DNA of 64,000 nt from Microbacterium mangrovi (GCF_000802305.1 NZ_JTDK01000009.1:1-64000), one strand, 5' to 3'; counted from the stretch's first letter, positions 43,620 to 56,075 are shown. Made by a program: numbers and translations. Notes: generated by a model not told the origin, from the sequence alone.

Positions 43620-45241
43620 CAGGCGACCGGGTCCAGCTCGATGGAGTCGAGCAGCTCGTACGCGGGAAGCGTCAGGAAGTCGGTGTACTCCTCGTCGAGG
43701 CAGATGTCCGAGACCAGCTTGGCCGCGGGCACGTAGTACCGCTCGAACCGCTCGGCGTCGACCTCGCCGCGCAGGCGCTCGACCTCTTCGGACAGCACGC
43801 GTGAGACGAGCTCGCGGGTGACGACCTCGCCGGTGTCGTCGAGCTTGACCGCATTGCGGATCTGCTGCCAGACCTGCGACCGAGAGATCTCGGCGGTGGC
43901 GGCATCCTCCATGAGGTTGTGGATGCCGACCGCGCCGTTGCCGGAGAGCCACACCGCCGTGTACGCGACCGACACGTACAGGTTGGTGCGCAGGCCCGCC
44001 TCGGTGACCTGGCCGGGAGCGGATGCCACGTCGATCAGCTGCGCCGCGGTCACCTCGACCTCGGGGCGCTGCCGGTCGAGCTGGTTCGGCTTGTCGCCGA
44101 GCACGCCGTCGAACACCTCGCGGCACACCGAGACGAGGCCCGGGTGGGCGACCCACGACCCGTCGAAGCCGTCGCCGGCCTCGCGGGTCTTGTCGGCGCG
44201 CACCTTGGTGAAGGCGGCCTCGGCGGCCTCCGGGTCCTTCTTCGACGGGATGAACGCGGCCATGCCGCCGACGGCGAACGCGCCGCGCTTGTGGCACGTC
44301 TTCACCAGCAGCTCGGTGTACGCGCGCATGAACGGCGCCGTCATCGAGACGTCGGCGCGGTCGGGCACGGTGAACTCGGCGCCCTGGTCGCGGAACACCT
44401 TGATGAAGCTGAACAGGTAGTCCCAGCGCCCGGCGTTCAGGCCCGAGGCGTGGTCGCGCAGCTCGTAGAGGATCTCCTCCATCTCGTACGCGGCGGTGAT
44501 CGTCTCGATCAGCACCGTGGCGCGGATCGTGCCGAAGGGGATGCCGAGCGCCTCCTGCGCGTAGGTGAAGACGTCGTTCCAGAGGCGCGCCTCGAGGTGG
44601 CTCTCCATCTTGGGCAGGTAGTAGTACGGACCGGCGCCGTTCTCGAGCAGGATCTTCGCCACGTGGAAGAAGTGCAGCCCGAAGTCGACGAGCGCACCCA
44701 CGGCGATCTCGCCGTCGACGAGCACGTGGTTCTCGGGCAGGTGCCAGCCGCGCGGACGCGCCACGACGGTCGGCCGGGCGATGTCGGCGCGCAGCGCGTA
44801 CTGCTTGCCCTGCGGGGAGACGTAGGTGAGGGTGCCGAGGGCCGCGTCGCGGAGGATGCGGATGCTGCCGACCTGGTTCTCCCACGTCGGGCTGGTGGCG
44901 TCCTCGAGGTCGGCGAGCCACACCTTGGCGCCGGAGTTGAGGGCGTTGATCGCCATCTTCGGGTCGGCGGCCGGCCCGGTGATCTCGACGCGGCGGTCCT
45001 GCAGGGCGGCGGGCGCCTCGGCGACCTGCCACTCCCCCTCGCGCACGTCGCGGGTGTCGTCGAGGAAGTCGAGGGTGCCGGTCTGGGCGACCTGCTCGCG
45101 CTTCACCTTGCGGGCATCCAGCAGGTCGTTGCGGCGCCCCGCGAAGCGCTGGTGAAGCTGCTCGACGAAGGCGAGGGCTTCGGGGGTGAGGATCTCATCG
45201 GCGCCTTCGACCTGTGCGGGTCGGGTGATCTCGATGGTCAT
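43619..45241 (-). CDS. aceB: malate synthase A
   Basis: 540 residues; condenses glyoxylate with acetyl-CoA to malate. AceB-type features: VWLADLEDATSPTWENQVGS, RPRGWHLPENHVLVDG, YYLPKMESHLEARLWNDVF, IRATVLIETITAAYEMEEIL and RWDYLFSFIKVFRD. Length matches malate synthase A rather than the 720-residue G form. ATG at 45241 overlaps the malic enzyme stop by 1 nt. It sits with ureide genes, so it handles purine-derived glyoxylate and is not linked to isocitrate lyase here. Confidence 0.95.
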   Translation of the reverse strand: MTIEITRPAQVEGADEILTPEALAFVEQLHQRFAGRRNDLLDARKVKREQVAQTGTLDFLDDTRDVREGEWQVAEAPAALQDRRVEITGPAADPKMAINALNSGAKVWLADLEDATSPTWENQVGSIRILRDAALGTLTYVSPQGKQYALRADIARPTVVARPRGWHLPENHVLVDGEIAVGALVDFGLHFFHVAKILLENGAGPYYYLPKMESHLEARLWNDVFTYAQEALGIPFGTIRATVLIETITAAYEMEEILYELRDHASGLNAGRWDYLFSFIKVFRDQGAEFTVPDRADVSMTAPFMRAYTELLVKTCHKRGAFAVGGMAAFIPSKKDPEAAEAAFTKVRADKTREAGDGFDGSWVAHPGLVSVCREVFDGVLGDKPNQLDRQRPEVEVTAAQLIDVASAPGQVTEAGLRTNLYVSVAYTAVWLSGNGAVGIHNLMEDAATAEISRSQVWQQIRNAVKLDDTGEVVTRELVSRVLSEEVERLRGEVDAERFERYYVPAAKLVSDICLDEEYTDFLTLPAYELLDSIELDPVA

Positions 45242-46641
45242 CAGACAAGTGCTCCTTCTGCTTCCTTGGCGGCCGCGGCCACGCTGGTAGCGACGGCGCC
45301 AGCCACATTCTCGTCGAACGCGCTGGGGATGATGTACTGGGCGTTCAGCTCATCGTCGCCGACGCAGGAGGCGATGGCGCGTGCCGCGCCGACCAGCATC
45401 TCGGTGGTGATGTCGGAGGCCCCGGCATCCAGGAGCCCCCGGAACAGGCCGGGGAACGCCAGCACGTTGTTGATCTGGTTGGGGAAGTCGCTGCGGCCGG
45501 TGGCGACCACGGCGGCGTAGCGGGAGGCGACCTTGGGGTCGACCTCGGGGTCGGGGTTGGCCATCGCGAAGACGATCGCGTCGTCGGCCATGCTGGCCAG
45601 CTCCACCTCGCCGAACAGGTCGGGGGCCGAGACGCCGATGAAGACGTCGGCGCCGACGAGGGCGTCGGCGAGCGAGCCGCTCTGGCCCAGGGCGTTGGTG
45701 TTCGCGGCGATCCAGGTGCGGTGCGCGTCGGTGTACGTCTCGCCGCCGTGGATGATGCCCGACCGGCCGGCGGCGACGATGTGGCGTGCGCCCTCGGCCT
45801 GCAGCAGCTGGATGATGGCGTTGCCGGCGGCGCCGACGCCGGAGATGACGATCTTGACGTCTTCGATGTTCTTGCCGACGAGCTTGAGCGCGTTCACGAG
45901 TGCGGCCAGGGTCACGATCGCGGTGCCGTGCTGGTCGTCGTGGAAGACGGGGATGTCGAGCTCTTCGCGCAGGCGGCGCTCGATCTCGAAGCAGCGCGGG
46001 GCGGCGATGTCCTCGAGGTTGATGCCGCCGTAGGTCGGCGCGATCGCCTTGACGATGGCGATGATCTCCTCGGTGTCCTGGGTGTCCAGCGCGACGGGCC
46101 AGGCATCCACCCCGGCGAACTGCTTGAACAGCACCGCCTTGCCCTCCATGACGGGCAGGGATGCCGCAGCGCCGATGTTGCCGAGGCCGAGCACCGCGGA
46201 GCCGTCCGTGACGACCGCGACGGTGTTGCCCTTGACCGTGTAGCGCTTGGCGTTCTCGGGGTTCGCGGCGATGTCGAGGCACACGCGGGCGACGCCCGGG
46301 GTGTACGCGCGGGAGAGGTCGTCGCGGTCGAGCAGCGGAGCCGACGGGTCGACGCTGAGCTTGCCGCCCTCGTGCAGGGCGAAGGTGCGGTCGACGGCTT
46401 CGAGCACGGTGACGTCGTCGATCGCCGCGATCGCGTTCGCGACCTGCTCGGCGTGGGCGACGCTGGAGGTGTAGATCGTGAGGTCGATGACCAGGCGTTC
46501 GTGGCCGGAGTCGTCGACGGTCAGGCCGTGGACCAGCGCGCCCGCCTCGGTGATCGTCGTGACGATCTCCTGGGTGGCCGTTCCGCGCACCGATGCCTCG
46601 GCTCGCAGCTGGATGGAGTATCCGGGACTCGTGTTCGCCAT
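45241..46641 (-). CDS. NAD(P)-dependent malic enzyme with N-terminal ACT domain
   Basis: 466 residues; decarboxylates malate to pyruvate. N-terminal 80 residues form an ACT-like regulatory domain (SIQLRAEASVRGTATQEIVT). Malic enzyme motifs: AYTPGVARVC, YTVKGNTVAVVTDGSAVLGL, YGGINLEDIAAPRCFEIE, FHDDQHGTAIV and the nucleotide site VISGVGAAGNAI. First gene of the minus-strand aceB operon, so malate made from glyoxylate is passed on to pyruvate. The divergent IclR gene is the likely regulator. Confidence 0.93.
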   Translation of the reverse strand: MANTSPGYSIQLRAEASVRGTATQEIVTTITEAGALVHGLTVDDSGHERLVIDLTIYTSSVAHAEQVANAIAAIDDVTVLEAVDRTFALHEGGKLSVDPSAPLLDRDDLSRAYTPGVARVCLDIAANPENAKRYTVKGNTVAVVTDGSAVLGLGNIGAAASLPVMEGKAVLFKQFAGVDAWPVALDTQDTEEIIAIVKAIAPTYGGINLEDIAAPRCFEIERRLREELDIPVFHDDQHGTAIVTLAALVNALKLVGKNIEDVKIVISGVGAAGNAIIQLLQAEGARHIVAAGRSGIIHGGETYTDAHRTWIAANTNALGQSGSLADALVGADVFIGVSAPDLFGEVELASMADDAIVFAMANPDPEVDPKVASRYAAVVATGRSDFPNQINNVLAFPGLFRGLLDAGASDITTEMLVGAARAIASCVGDDELNAQYIIPSAFDENVAGAVATSVAAAAKEAEGALV

Positions 46642-46821
46642 GGGTCGTCCTCTCGGGGGCGGCTGCGCCCCGTGATCAAGTTCGGTGATCGTGTGGTTCC
46701 GCGTGGTCCTACCCCATCGCGAATTTCACATTATGGAGTTTAGAGTCTGCGATGTGGAAAAGCAACACTCTGGAGCCGCTGCCGGAGCGTCGCGCGCGTA
46801 GGGTATGGTTGATCGCCTCAG

Positions 46822-46840
46822 ACTTCCGCCATCCGGAAGT
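46822..46840. promoter_or_regulatory. IclR-type operator before the iclR gene
   Basis: ACTTCCG-CCATC-CGGAAGT, a perfect 7-bp palindrome with 5-bp spacer, lies 12 bp after a possible -10 (TATGGT, 46804-46809) and 52 bp before the iclR start. The same palindrome occurs at 48528-48546. Confidence 0.75.
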
Positions 46841-46892
46841 ATTTCTTCGGCGGCACCATGTCTTCGGTTGGCAGAGAGCAGAGGGTCGTTCC

Positions 46893-47651
46893 ATGGCGGC
46901 ATCCAGCAGCGGCGAGAGCGTCAAGTCGGTCGCGCGGGTCTTCGACCTCCTCGAGCTCATCGCGGATGCCGGCGGCAGCATCGGCCTGTCCGAGCTCGCC
47001 ACCGCGGCAGGACTCCCCCTCCCGACCATCCACCGCCTTCTGCGAACGCTCGTCGGCCTCGGCTATGCGCGTCAGCTCGCCAATCGCCGGTATGCGCTCG
47101 GCCCGCGCCTCGTGCGCCTCGGCGAGATCGCGAACCGCCAGTTCGGGCATGTGGCCGCCCCGCAGTTGAAGGCCCTGGTGGAGCGGCTCGGCGAGACCGC
47201 GAACCTCGCCACGATCGACGGCGACCGCGTCGTCTACGTGTCGCAGTCTCCCTCGCCGCACGCGATGCGCATGTTCACCGAGGTCGGCCGCCGTGCCTAT
47301 CTGCACTGCACGGGCGTCGGCAAGGCGATCCTCGCCCAGTTCGGCGACGACGAGGTGCGCGACATCCTCACCCGCACCGGGATGCCGACCGTCACCGAGC
47401 ACACGCTGACGACGGTGGATGCCCTGCTCGCCGACCTGGCCGTCGCCCGCGAGCGCGGCTACACGCTCGACGACGGCGAGCAGGAACTCGGGGTGCGCTG
47501 CTACGCGGTCGCGGTGCCGAACATGCCGGTGCCGACCGCGGTGTCGGTGTCGGGCCCCTTCACCCGGGTCGACGACTCCTTCGGCGAGCGCGCCGTGCCG
47601 GTGCTGACGGAGATCGCCACCGAGATCAGCACCCTGGCGCGGGTCGGGTAG
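46893..47651 (+). CDS. IclR family transcriptional regulator
   Basis: 252 residues. N-terminal winged helix (SVARVFDLLELIADAGGSIG, LSELATAAGLPLPTIHRLLR) and C-terminal IclR effector domain (RMFTEVGRRAYLHCTGVGKA, DDGEQELGVRCYAVAVPN). Members such as AllR sense glyoxylate or allantoin. It is divergent from the malic enzyme-aceB-allE genes and carries its own palindrome in its promoter. GAGGG precedes the ATG at 46893. Strongly similar to the partial regulator at 63478. Likely regulates ureide and XDH genes; ligand inferred from context. Confidence 0.9.
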   Translation: MAASSSGESVKSVARVFDLLELIADAGGSIGLSELATAAGLPLPTIHRLLRTLVGLGYARQLANRRYALGPRLVRLGEIANRQFGHVAAPQLKALVERLGETANLATIDGDRVVYVSQSPSPHAMRMFTEVGRRAYLHCTGVGKAILAQFGDDEVRDILTRTGMPTVTEHTLTTVDALLADLAVARERGYTLDDGEQELGVRCYAVAVPNMPVPTAVSVSGPFTRVDDSFGERAVPVLTEIATEISTLARVG

Positions 47652-47707
47652 CTGCGCCCGCTGGAGATAGAGTGCGTACAGGCCCGTGTTCTCGAGAGGA
47701 GAGAAAC

Positions 47708-47929
47708 GTGGGCCTGATGAGCAAGAATCGGCGGACGCCCGCGAACAGGCGCGGCCCTATGATCAGCGCGCTTGCCTGGGTTGCCTCCGGGGCGATCGTC
47801 TTCGCGTTCCAGGTGCTTTCAGGAGTCGCGCTGGCAACCGCCGTCGTCACGGGCTTCTCGATTGCGGCCGTCGGTTTCCTCGTCAACAGCTGGTACACAC
47901 GCGACCGCGGGCGCCATCCACAGAGGTAG
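47708..47929 (+). CDS. small membrane protein
   Basis: 73 residues: basic N-terminus (MSKNRRTPANRRGP), two hydrophobic segments (MISALAWVASGAIVFAFQVL and VALATAVVTGFSIAAVGFLV) and a basic tail. GTG at 47708 has AGGAGAG close upstream; ATG at 47717 is an alternative. Followed by a hairpin with a 13-bp perfect stem. Function unknown. Confidence 0.6.
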   Translation: MGLMSKNRRTPANRRGPMISALAWVASGAIVFAFQVLSGVALATAVVTGFSIAAVGFLVNSWYTRDRGRHPQR

Positions 47930-47939
47930 CCGGACCCGA

Positions 47940-47981
47940 CAGAGCCGAGGCTCCCCATCTACACGGATAGCCTCGGCTCTG
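47940..47981. terminator. probable terminator
   Basis: Perfect 13-bp stem CAGAGCCGAGGCT / AGCCTCGGCTCTG with a 16-nt loop, between the small membrane protein gene and the convergent pseudogene. Confidence 0.65.
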
Positions 47982-48003
47982 GCCGGTCCACTCCCCCGCT
48001 CAC

Positions 48004-48429
48004 TCAGCGGGAGAACGATAGGTCAGGATGTCGCCGGCCTGGCATGCGAGGACTTCGCAGATCGCACTCAGTGTGGTGAAACGCACCGCCTTTGCGTGTC
48101 CGCTCTTGAGGACGAAGACGTCGAGTCATCCGCCCCGAGCAGCATCGATGACGGTGATCAGGTACGACGTTCGGATGGCGATCGCGTACTTCACCTCCGC
48201 CGGAACGAGCTCGGGAGCGTGCAGGACGCGCGTGAGGTCCTGAGCGCTGGCCCCGGCGAGCCTCGCAAGGTTGTCCACGGTCAGATGGGCCTCGGCCGAT
48301 GAGCGACTCGATGATCGATCTGAGGCGCTCGTCGTCGGGGATGGACATTCCCTCGGCGAGATGTCCGGCAAGCATCGAGATGCGCGTGTTCTCGTCGTTC
48401 GTGAAGAGCTGCCGACCGGCGCCGACCAT
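48004..48429 (-). pseudogene. degenerate helix-turn-helix regulator genes
   Basis: Read on the minus strand, three pieces of plausible protein lie in successive frames. Piece one begins with ATG at 48429 (NDENTRISMLAGHLAEGMSI). Piece two is LTVDNLARLAGASAQDLTRV and on to VKYAIAIRTSYLITVIDAA, an HTH-like stretch. Piece three is VLKSGHAKAVRFTTLSAICE followed by VLACQAGDILTYRSPAE, matching the C-terminal half of YozG-type Cro/CI regulators. One indel near 48285 and a break near 48130 separate them. It is probably the remains of one or two regulators; a sequencing error is an alternative for the first indel. Confidence 0.5.
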
Positions 48430-48482
48430 CGTCCCCGGCCGATCCCGGTCGGAGACGAGTGCTCGGCCGCGGAGCCGAACCC

Positions 48483-48511
48483 TTGACGTCCCACCAGCCA
48501 GCGCTTATGCT
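48483..48511 (+). promoter_or_regulatory. promoter of the xdh leader transcript
   Basis: TTGACG (48483-48488) and TATGCT (48506-48511) are separated by exactly 17 bp, a near-consensus sigma-70 type promoter. The expected start near 48518 lies 10 bp before an IclR-type palindrome and about 320 nt before xdhA. Confidence 0.7.
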
Positions 48512-48527
48512 TGCTCGGAACGCGAAG

Positions 48528-48546
48528 ACTTCCGAAGAGCGGAAGT
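48528..48546. promoter_or_regulatory. IclR-type operator in the xdh leader
   Basis: ACTTCCG-AAGAG-CGGAAGT, same arms and spacer length as at 46822-46840, followed by one more half-site CGGAAGT at 48561-48567. It lies just after the predicted transcript start, so a bound repressor would block elongation or initiation. Confidence 0.75.
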
Positions 48547-48584
48547 CACCGTCCGCAACACGGAAGTTGAGAGAGGAGCTCGCG

Positions 48585-48671
48585 ATGTCGCACGTCAGCG
48601 CCGCCAGCATCCTCCCTTCCAACGGCACTCCCGCATTCTCGGGGTGCACCTGGTACGCCCACGGCGCCTGA
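48585..48671 (+). CDS. 28-residue leader peptide ORF upstream of xdhA
   Basis: ATG at 48585 has AGGAG six bases upstream; the ORF reads MSHVSAASILPSNG, then TPAFSGCTWYAHGA and stop at 48671. It lies in the 320-nt leader between the xdh promoter/operator and xdhA, and a nested hairpin begins right at the base after its stop. It is too short for any domain. It may be a regulatory leader peptide or a small secreted/processed peptide with a single Cys. Unknown function; supported only by its good ribosome site and position. Confidence 0.45.
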   Translation: MSHVSAASILPSNGTPAFSGCTWYAHGA

Positions 48672-48728
48672 GCCGCAGCCTGCCGATACCCCTGCGTGAC
48701 GCAGTGGCCTCGGCGTAGACTCTGCGGC
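48672..48728 (+). promoter_or_regulatory. nested hairpin in the xdhA leader
   Basis: Outer arms GCCGCAG (48672-48678) and CTGCGGC (48722-48728); inner stem CTGCG-TGA-CGCAG (48692-48704). It begins immediately after the stop of the 28-codon ORF and ends 108 nt before xdhA. No U-run follows, so translation-linked or anti-terminator control is possible but unproven. Confidence 0.4.
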
Positions 48729-48836
48729 ACGCGAGCCGAGCTCGCCCTTGTGATCGCAGGTGCTGCGCCTCACGCCGGTATCGGACCCGATGTGCCGCTC
48801 CTGCGGCACCCCCCGCCGGACACGAGGAGAATCACA

Positions 48837-52741
<3,905 letters not shown>

Positions 52742-52770
52742 CCGCGCGATCGCACGGAAGGCCGCGTACC

Positions 52771-53589
52771 ATGGACTGGCTCGACGCCCTGCGGACCCTG
52801 CGCTCGGAGCGCACGCCCGCGGTGATCGTCACGCTCGTCATGGTGCGCGGCCATGCGCCCCGCAACGGCGGCGCGAAGATGGTGGTGTCGCCGGACGGGA
52901 TCTGGGGCACCGTCGGCGGGGGCAATCTGGAAGCCACCGCCGTTTCGCGTGCCCGGGCGATGCTCGCCGCGGGCACCGCCGAACCGGAGCTGCTGCCCCT
53001 CCGGCTCAACGACAAGGCCGTCACCGAGTACGGCGTGCAGTGCTGCGGAGGCGAGGTCACGATGCTGCTGGAACCCGTCCGGGTGGTGCCGGCGGTCGCC
53101 GTGTTCGGCATCGGCCACGTCGGCATCGAGCTCGCCCGCATCCTCTCCCGGCACGAGATCGACCTCTACCTCGTCGACTCCCGCGCCGAGATGCTCGACG
53201 ACGAACGACTCGCCCAGGCAGGGCTGCTCACCGGCACCGTCGCCCGCGTGCACGTCCGCCGGGCCCCCGTGCCCGAATCGGTGCTCACCGAACTCCCCCC
53301 GGGCGCCCACGTGCTCGTGATGACCCACGACCACGTCGAGGACCTCGCGATCGTCGACCAGTCGCTGCGCACCCCCGGCGTGGGCTCGATCGGTCTCATC
53401 GGGTCGACGGCGAAGTGGTCCCGGTTCCGCACGAAGCTCGTCGAGGCGGGGCATCCCGAATCCGACCTCGAGCGGGTCACCACCCCCATCGGCATCCCCG
53501 AGGTCACCGGCAAGCAGCCCGCGGTCATCGCGGTGAGCGTCGCCGCCCGCATCCTCGTTCAGATCGAGCAGGCCGCCCCGGCATCCTGA
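52771..53589 (+). CDS. xdhC: xanthine dehydrogenase accessory protein
   Basis: 272 residues of the XdhC/CoxF family, which binds Mo-cofactor, promotes its sulfuration and inserts it into XdhB. Features: NGGAKMVVSPDGIWGTVGGG, the Cys motif YGVQCCGGEV, the Rossmann-like VFGIGHVGIELARILSRHEI, and GLIGSTAKWSRFRTKLVEAG. ATG at 52771 lies 29 nt after xdhB in the same operon. Just after its stop is a near-copy of the ModE-type palindrome. Confidence 0.92.
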   Translation: MDWLDALRTLRSERTPAVIVTLVMVRGHAPRNGGAKMVVSPDGIWGTVGGGNLEATAVSRARAMLAAGTAEPELLPLRLNDKAVTEYGVQCCGGEVTMLLEPVRVVPAVAVFGIGHVGIELARILSRHEIDLYLVDSRAEMLDDERLAQAGLLTGTVARVHVRRAPVPESVLTELPPGAHVLVMTHDHVEDLAIVDQSLRTPGVGSIGLIGSTAKWSRFRTKLVEAGHPESDLERVTTPIGIPEVTGKQPAVIAVSVAARILVQIEQAAPAS

Positions 53590-53590
53590 G

Positions 53591-53605
53591 TTCCGCATGT
53601 GCGGT
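53591..53605. promoter_or_regulatory. near-copy of the TTCCGCA palindrome after xdhC
   Basis: TTCCGCA-TG-TGCGGT lies one base beyond the xdhC stop. It resembles the palindromes at 56076 and 59200 but precedes no gene on the plus strand; it may be functional or a chance remnant. Confidence 0.4.
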
Positions 53606-53614
53606 CTCGCCCTC

Positions 53615-53768
53615 CGCTCGTTGAGCGAGGAGCGCAGCGACGAGACGAAACGCAGTATGCCATTTTGCGCGTCTTGTTATTTAGCGTTTGCTCATTCCTC
53701 ATTCGCTGCATTTGCAATTGCGGTGGGGGATTATGCGTTTCGTCTCGCTTCGCTCGCGGGGCGACCGG
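53615..53768. repeat. REP-like inverted repeat with an AT-rich centre
   Basis: Left arm 53615-53653 (CGCTCGTTGAGCGAGGAGCG ... GACGAAACGC) and right arm 53735-53768 match the element at 22236-22318. Between them are 81 bp that are much less GC-rich than the surroundings (TTGTTATTTAGCGTTTGCTC and similar), with no ORF. Confidence 0.75.
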
Positions 53769-53782
53769 GGGAATGAAACAAG

Positions 53783-53826
53783 AAAAGGAGGATGCCCCGA
53801 GCCGAAGCCCGGGGCATCCTCCTTTT
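53783..53826. terminator. bidirectional intrinsic terminator
   Basis: Perfect 17-bp stem AAAAGGAGGATGCCCCG / CGGGGCATCCTCCTTTT with a 10-nt loop, giving a T-run on the plus strand and, by symmetry, on the minus strand. It separates xdhC from the convergent permease gene. Confidence 0.9.
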
Positions 53827-53835
53827 GCGCGAGGG

Positions 53836-55305
53836 TCAGTGACCCATGAACAATTCGATCGGGCCGCGGGCGAAGTACAGCAGGAAGCCCGCCGCGACCA
53901 CCCACATCAGCCAGTGCACCGACTTCGCGTTGCGCGAGAACGCGTTGATCACCGCGTACGAGATGAACCCGACGCCGATGCCGTTGGCGATCGAGTAGGT
54001 CAGCGGCATCGTGACGATCGTCAGGAACGCAGGCAGTGCGATGTTGAACTTGTCGAACGAAATTTCGCGAACCTGGCCCATCATCATCGCACCCACCACG
54101 ACCAGCGCGGCCGAGCCGACCTCGATCGGGACGATCGAGGTGAGGGGCGTGAGGAACATCGACAGCAGGAACAGCACGCCGACGACGGATGCCGCCAGGC
54201 CCGTGCGCGCCCCCTCGCCGATGCCCGAGGCGGAGTCGATGTAGACCGTGTTGGACGACGTCGAGGTGGCGCCACCGGCGACGGCTCCGAAGCCCTCGAC
54301 GACGAACGCGGCGCGCAGGCGCGGGAACGTGCCGTCTGCCTTGGCGATGCCGGCCTCCTTGGCCAGGCCCGTCATGGTGCCCATCGCGTCGAAGAAGTTC
54401 GAGAACACCAGGGTGAACACGAGCATCAGGGCGGCCAGCGCGCCGATGCGGGCGAAGGCGCCGAAGAGGTCGAACTGGCCGACGAGGGCCAGGTTCGGCA
54501 TCTGCACGATCTGGCCGGCGAACTGCGGGATGGCCATGTGCCAGTCGCCGGACGCCTTGGGCGAGTTGCCCAGGTGCAGGATCGCCTGCACGATCACCGA
54601 GACGACCGTCATGACCACGATGCCGATGAGGATGCCGCCGGGCACGCGGCGGGCCACGAGGATGCCGATCAGCAGCACCGCGACGACGAAGATGAGCGTG
54701 GGCACCGAGGTCAGTGATCCGGCGTCGCCGAGCTGCACCGGCGGGCCGCCCGCGGTGCGGGTCACGAAGCCGGAGTCGACGAAGCCGATGAAGGCGATGA
54801 ACAGGCCGATGCCGACCGTGATCGCCGCCTTCAGGGACTGCGGCACGGCCATGAAGATCGCGGTGCGGACGTTGGTCGCCCCGAGGATCACGATGATGAT
54901 GCCGTTGATCATCACGAGGCCCATGGCCTCGGGCCAGGTGACCTGCCCGACGACCGACACGGCGAGGAACGAGTTGATGCCCAGGCCCGCCGCGATGCCG
55001 AACGGCACGCGGGCGAACAGGCCGATGAGCACCGTCATGACGCCCGCGGTGAGGCTCGTGGCGGCGCCGACTTCGGCGAAGTTGAGGGTGTTGCCGACGA
55101 CGTCCTTGCTGCCGGACAGGATGATCGGGTTGAGGATCACGATGTACGCCATCGTCACGAACGTGACGATGCCGCCGCGGATCTCGCGGCCCACGGTGGA
55201 GCCGCGCTTGGAGATCTCGAAGAACTTGTCGAAGCCGTTCCTGGGTTCGGCGTCGGCGGGTGCGCCCTGCGGCGCCCCGTCTTCGACAGAGGTGGGAGTT
55301 GACAT
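53836..55305 (-). CDS. NCS2 family purine permease (AzgA/PbuG-like)
   Basis: 489 residues with about 12-14 hydrophobic segments. IRGGIVTFVTMAYIVILNP, MINGIIIVILGATNVRTAIF, SNFFDAMGTMTGLAKEAG and the conserved STSSNTVYIDSASGIGEGAR-type motif (TSTSSNTVYI, GIGEGARTGLA) are those of adenine/guanine/hypoxanthine proton symporters. It imports purine bases for the guanine deaminase gene just upstream and for XDH. ATG at 55305 is 26 nt after the guanine deaminase stop, so they form an operon. Confidence 0.92.
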   Translation of the reverse strand: MSTPTSVEDGAPQGAPADAEPRNGFDKFFEISKRGSTVGREIRGGIVTFVTMAYIVILNPIILSGSKDVVGNTLNFAEVGAATSLTAGVMTVLIGLFARVPFGIAAGLGINSFLAVSVVGQVTWPEAMGLVMINGIIIVILGATNVRTAIFMAVPQSLKAAITVGIGLFIAFIGFVDSGFVTRTAGGPPVQLGDAGSLTSVPTLIFVVAVLLIGILVARRVPGGILIGIVVMTVVSVIVQAILHLGNSPKASGDWHMAIPQFAGQIVQMPNLALVGQFDLFGAFARIGALAALMLVFTLVFSNFFDAMGTMTGLAKEAGIAKADGTFPRLRAAFVVEGFGAVAGGATSTSSNTVYIDSASGIGEGARTGLAASVVGVLFLLSMFLTPLTSIVPIEVGSAALVVVGAMMMGQVREISFDKFNIALPAFLTIVTMPLTYSIANGIGVGFISYAVINAFSRNAKSVHWLMWVVAAGFLLYFARGPIELFMGH

Positions 55306-55331
55306 GGGAGGGTCCTGTTCGAAGTGGGGGT

Positions 55332-55865
55332 TCAGTAGTCGATGCGCGCGGTGTTCGCGCTCCACTCGGTGAACGGCGACACGCGCTCCACCGGGTCGAG
55401 CTCGACGGGCCCGACCGGCATGATCTCACGATCCGCCGGGGTGCCTTCGAAGTACTTGTAGAAGACGGCGTCGTCGAAGCCGGCAGCCGCCGCATCGTTG
55501 CGGTCGGCGGCGAAGTAGACGCGGTCGATGCGTGCCCACAGCGACGTCGCCAGGCACATGGGGCACGGCTCGCAGCTCGTGTAGAGCGTGGCGCCGGTGA
55601 GGTCGAACGTGCCGAGGCCCTGGCACGCGTTGCGGATCGCGGTCACCTCGGCGTGCGCCGAGGGGTCGAGATTCGCCGTGACGCGGTTGACACCTTCGAA
55701 CACCTGTCCGTCTGCCGAGACGACGATGGCGCCGAAGGGACCGCCCGCGTTGCGCACGTTGTCGGTGGCGAGGGCCACCGCACGTGCGAGATATGCGGCC
55801 GGTGTCGGTCGACCGGCGCCGGCTTCTGCGCCGGCATCGATCGTGGAGATTCCGATGGTCTGCAT
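55332..55865 (-). CDS. guanine deaminase-like nucleoside/base deaminase
   Basis: 177 residues of the cytidine deaminase fold. Zinc and catalytic motif HAEVTAI and PCPMC (TSCEPCPMCLATSLW) are intact. The C-terminal FYKYFEGTPADREIM region and length resemble B. subtilis-type GuaD, which deaminates guanine to xanthine; related tRNA adenosine deaminases are shorter here. Context with a purine permease and XDH supports guanine. ATG at 55865 with AAGGAAG upstream. Confidence 0.85.
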   Translation of the reverse strand: MQTIGISTIDAGAEAGAGRPTPAAYLARAVALATDNVRNAGGPFGAIVVSADGQVFEGVNRVTANLDPSAHAEVTAIRNACQGLGTFDLTGATLYTSCEPCPMCLATSLWARIDRVYFAADRNDAAAAGFDDAVFYKYFEGTPADREIMPVGPVELDPVERVSPFTEWSANTARIDY

Positions 55866-56075
55866 GGGAACTGAGCTTCCTTGCTAGTTGTCGCAGTCGG
55901 CGCCGAATTCGCGACCCTTATCGGATGAGGGCTTTGCCGGTAGATCCGCTGCTGCGTATGGATTCCGAAACGACTCTTCGTGGAGTGCTTCAGCACCCTC
56001 AAAAGTAGCACCACGACTCGTGCACGTCCAGCATTTTCGGAATCGATTTTCCGGATTGTGGTATATCTATTGCGA

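Noticed and set aside
48672..48728. Moco riboswitch before xdhA
   Set aside because: There is a nested hairpin but I could not match the conserved core of the Moco RNA motif; reported only as an unspecified leader structure.
53654..53734. Small RNA or leader ORF in the AT-rich loop
   Set aside because: No promoter, ORF or terminator of its own could be supported.
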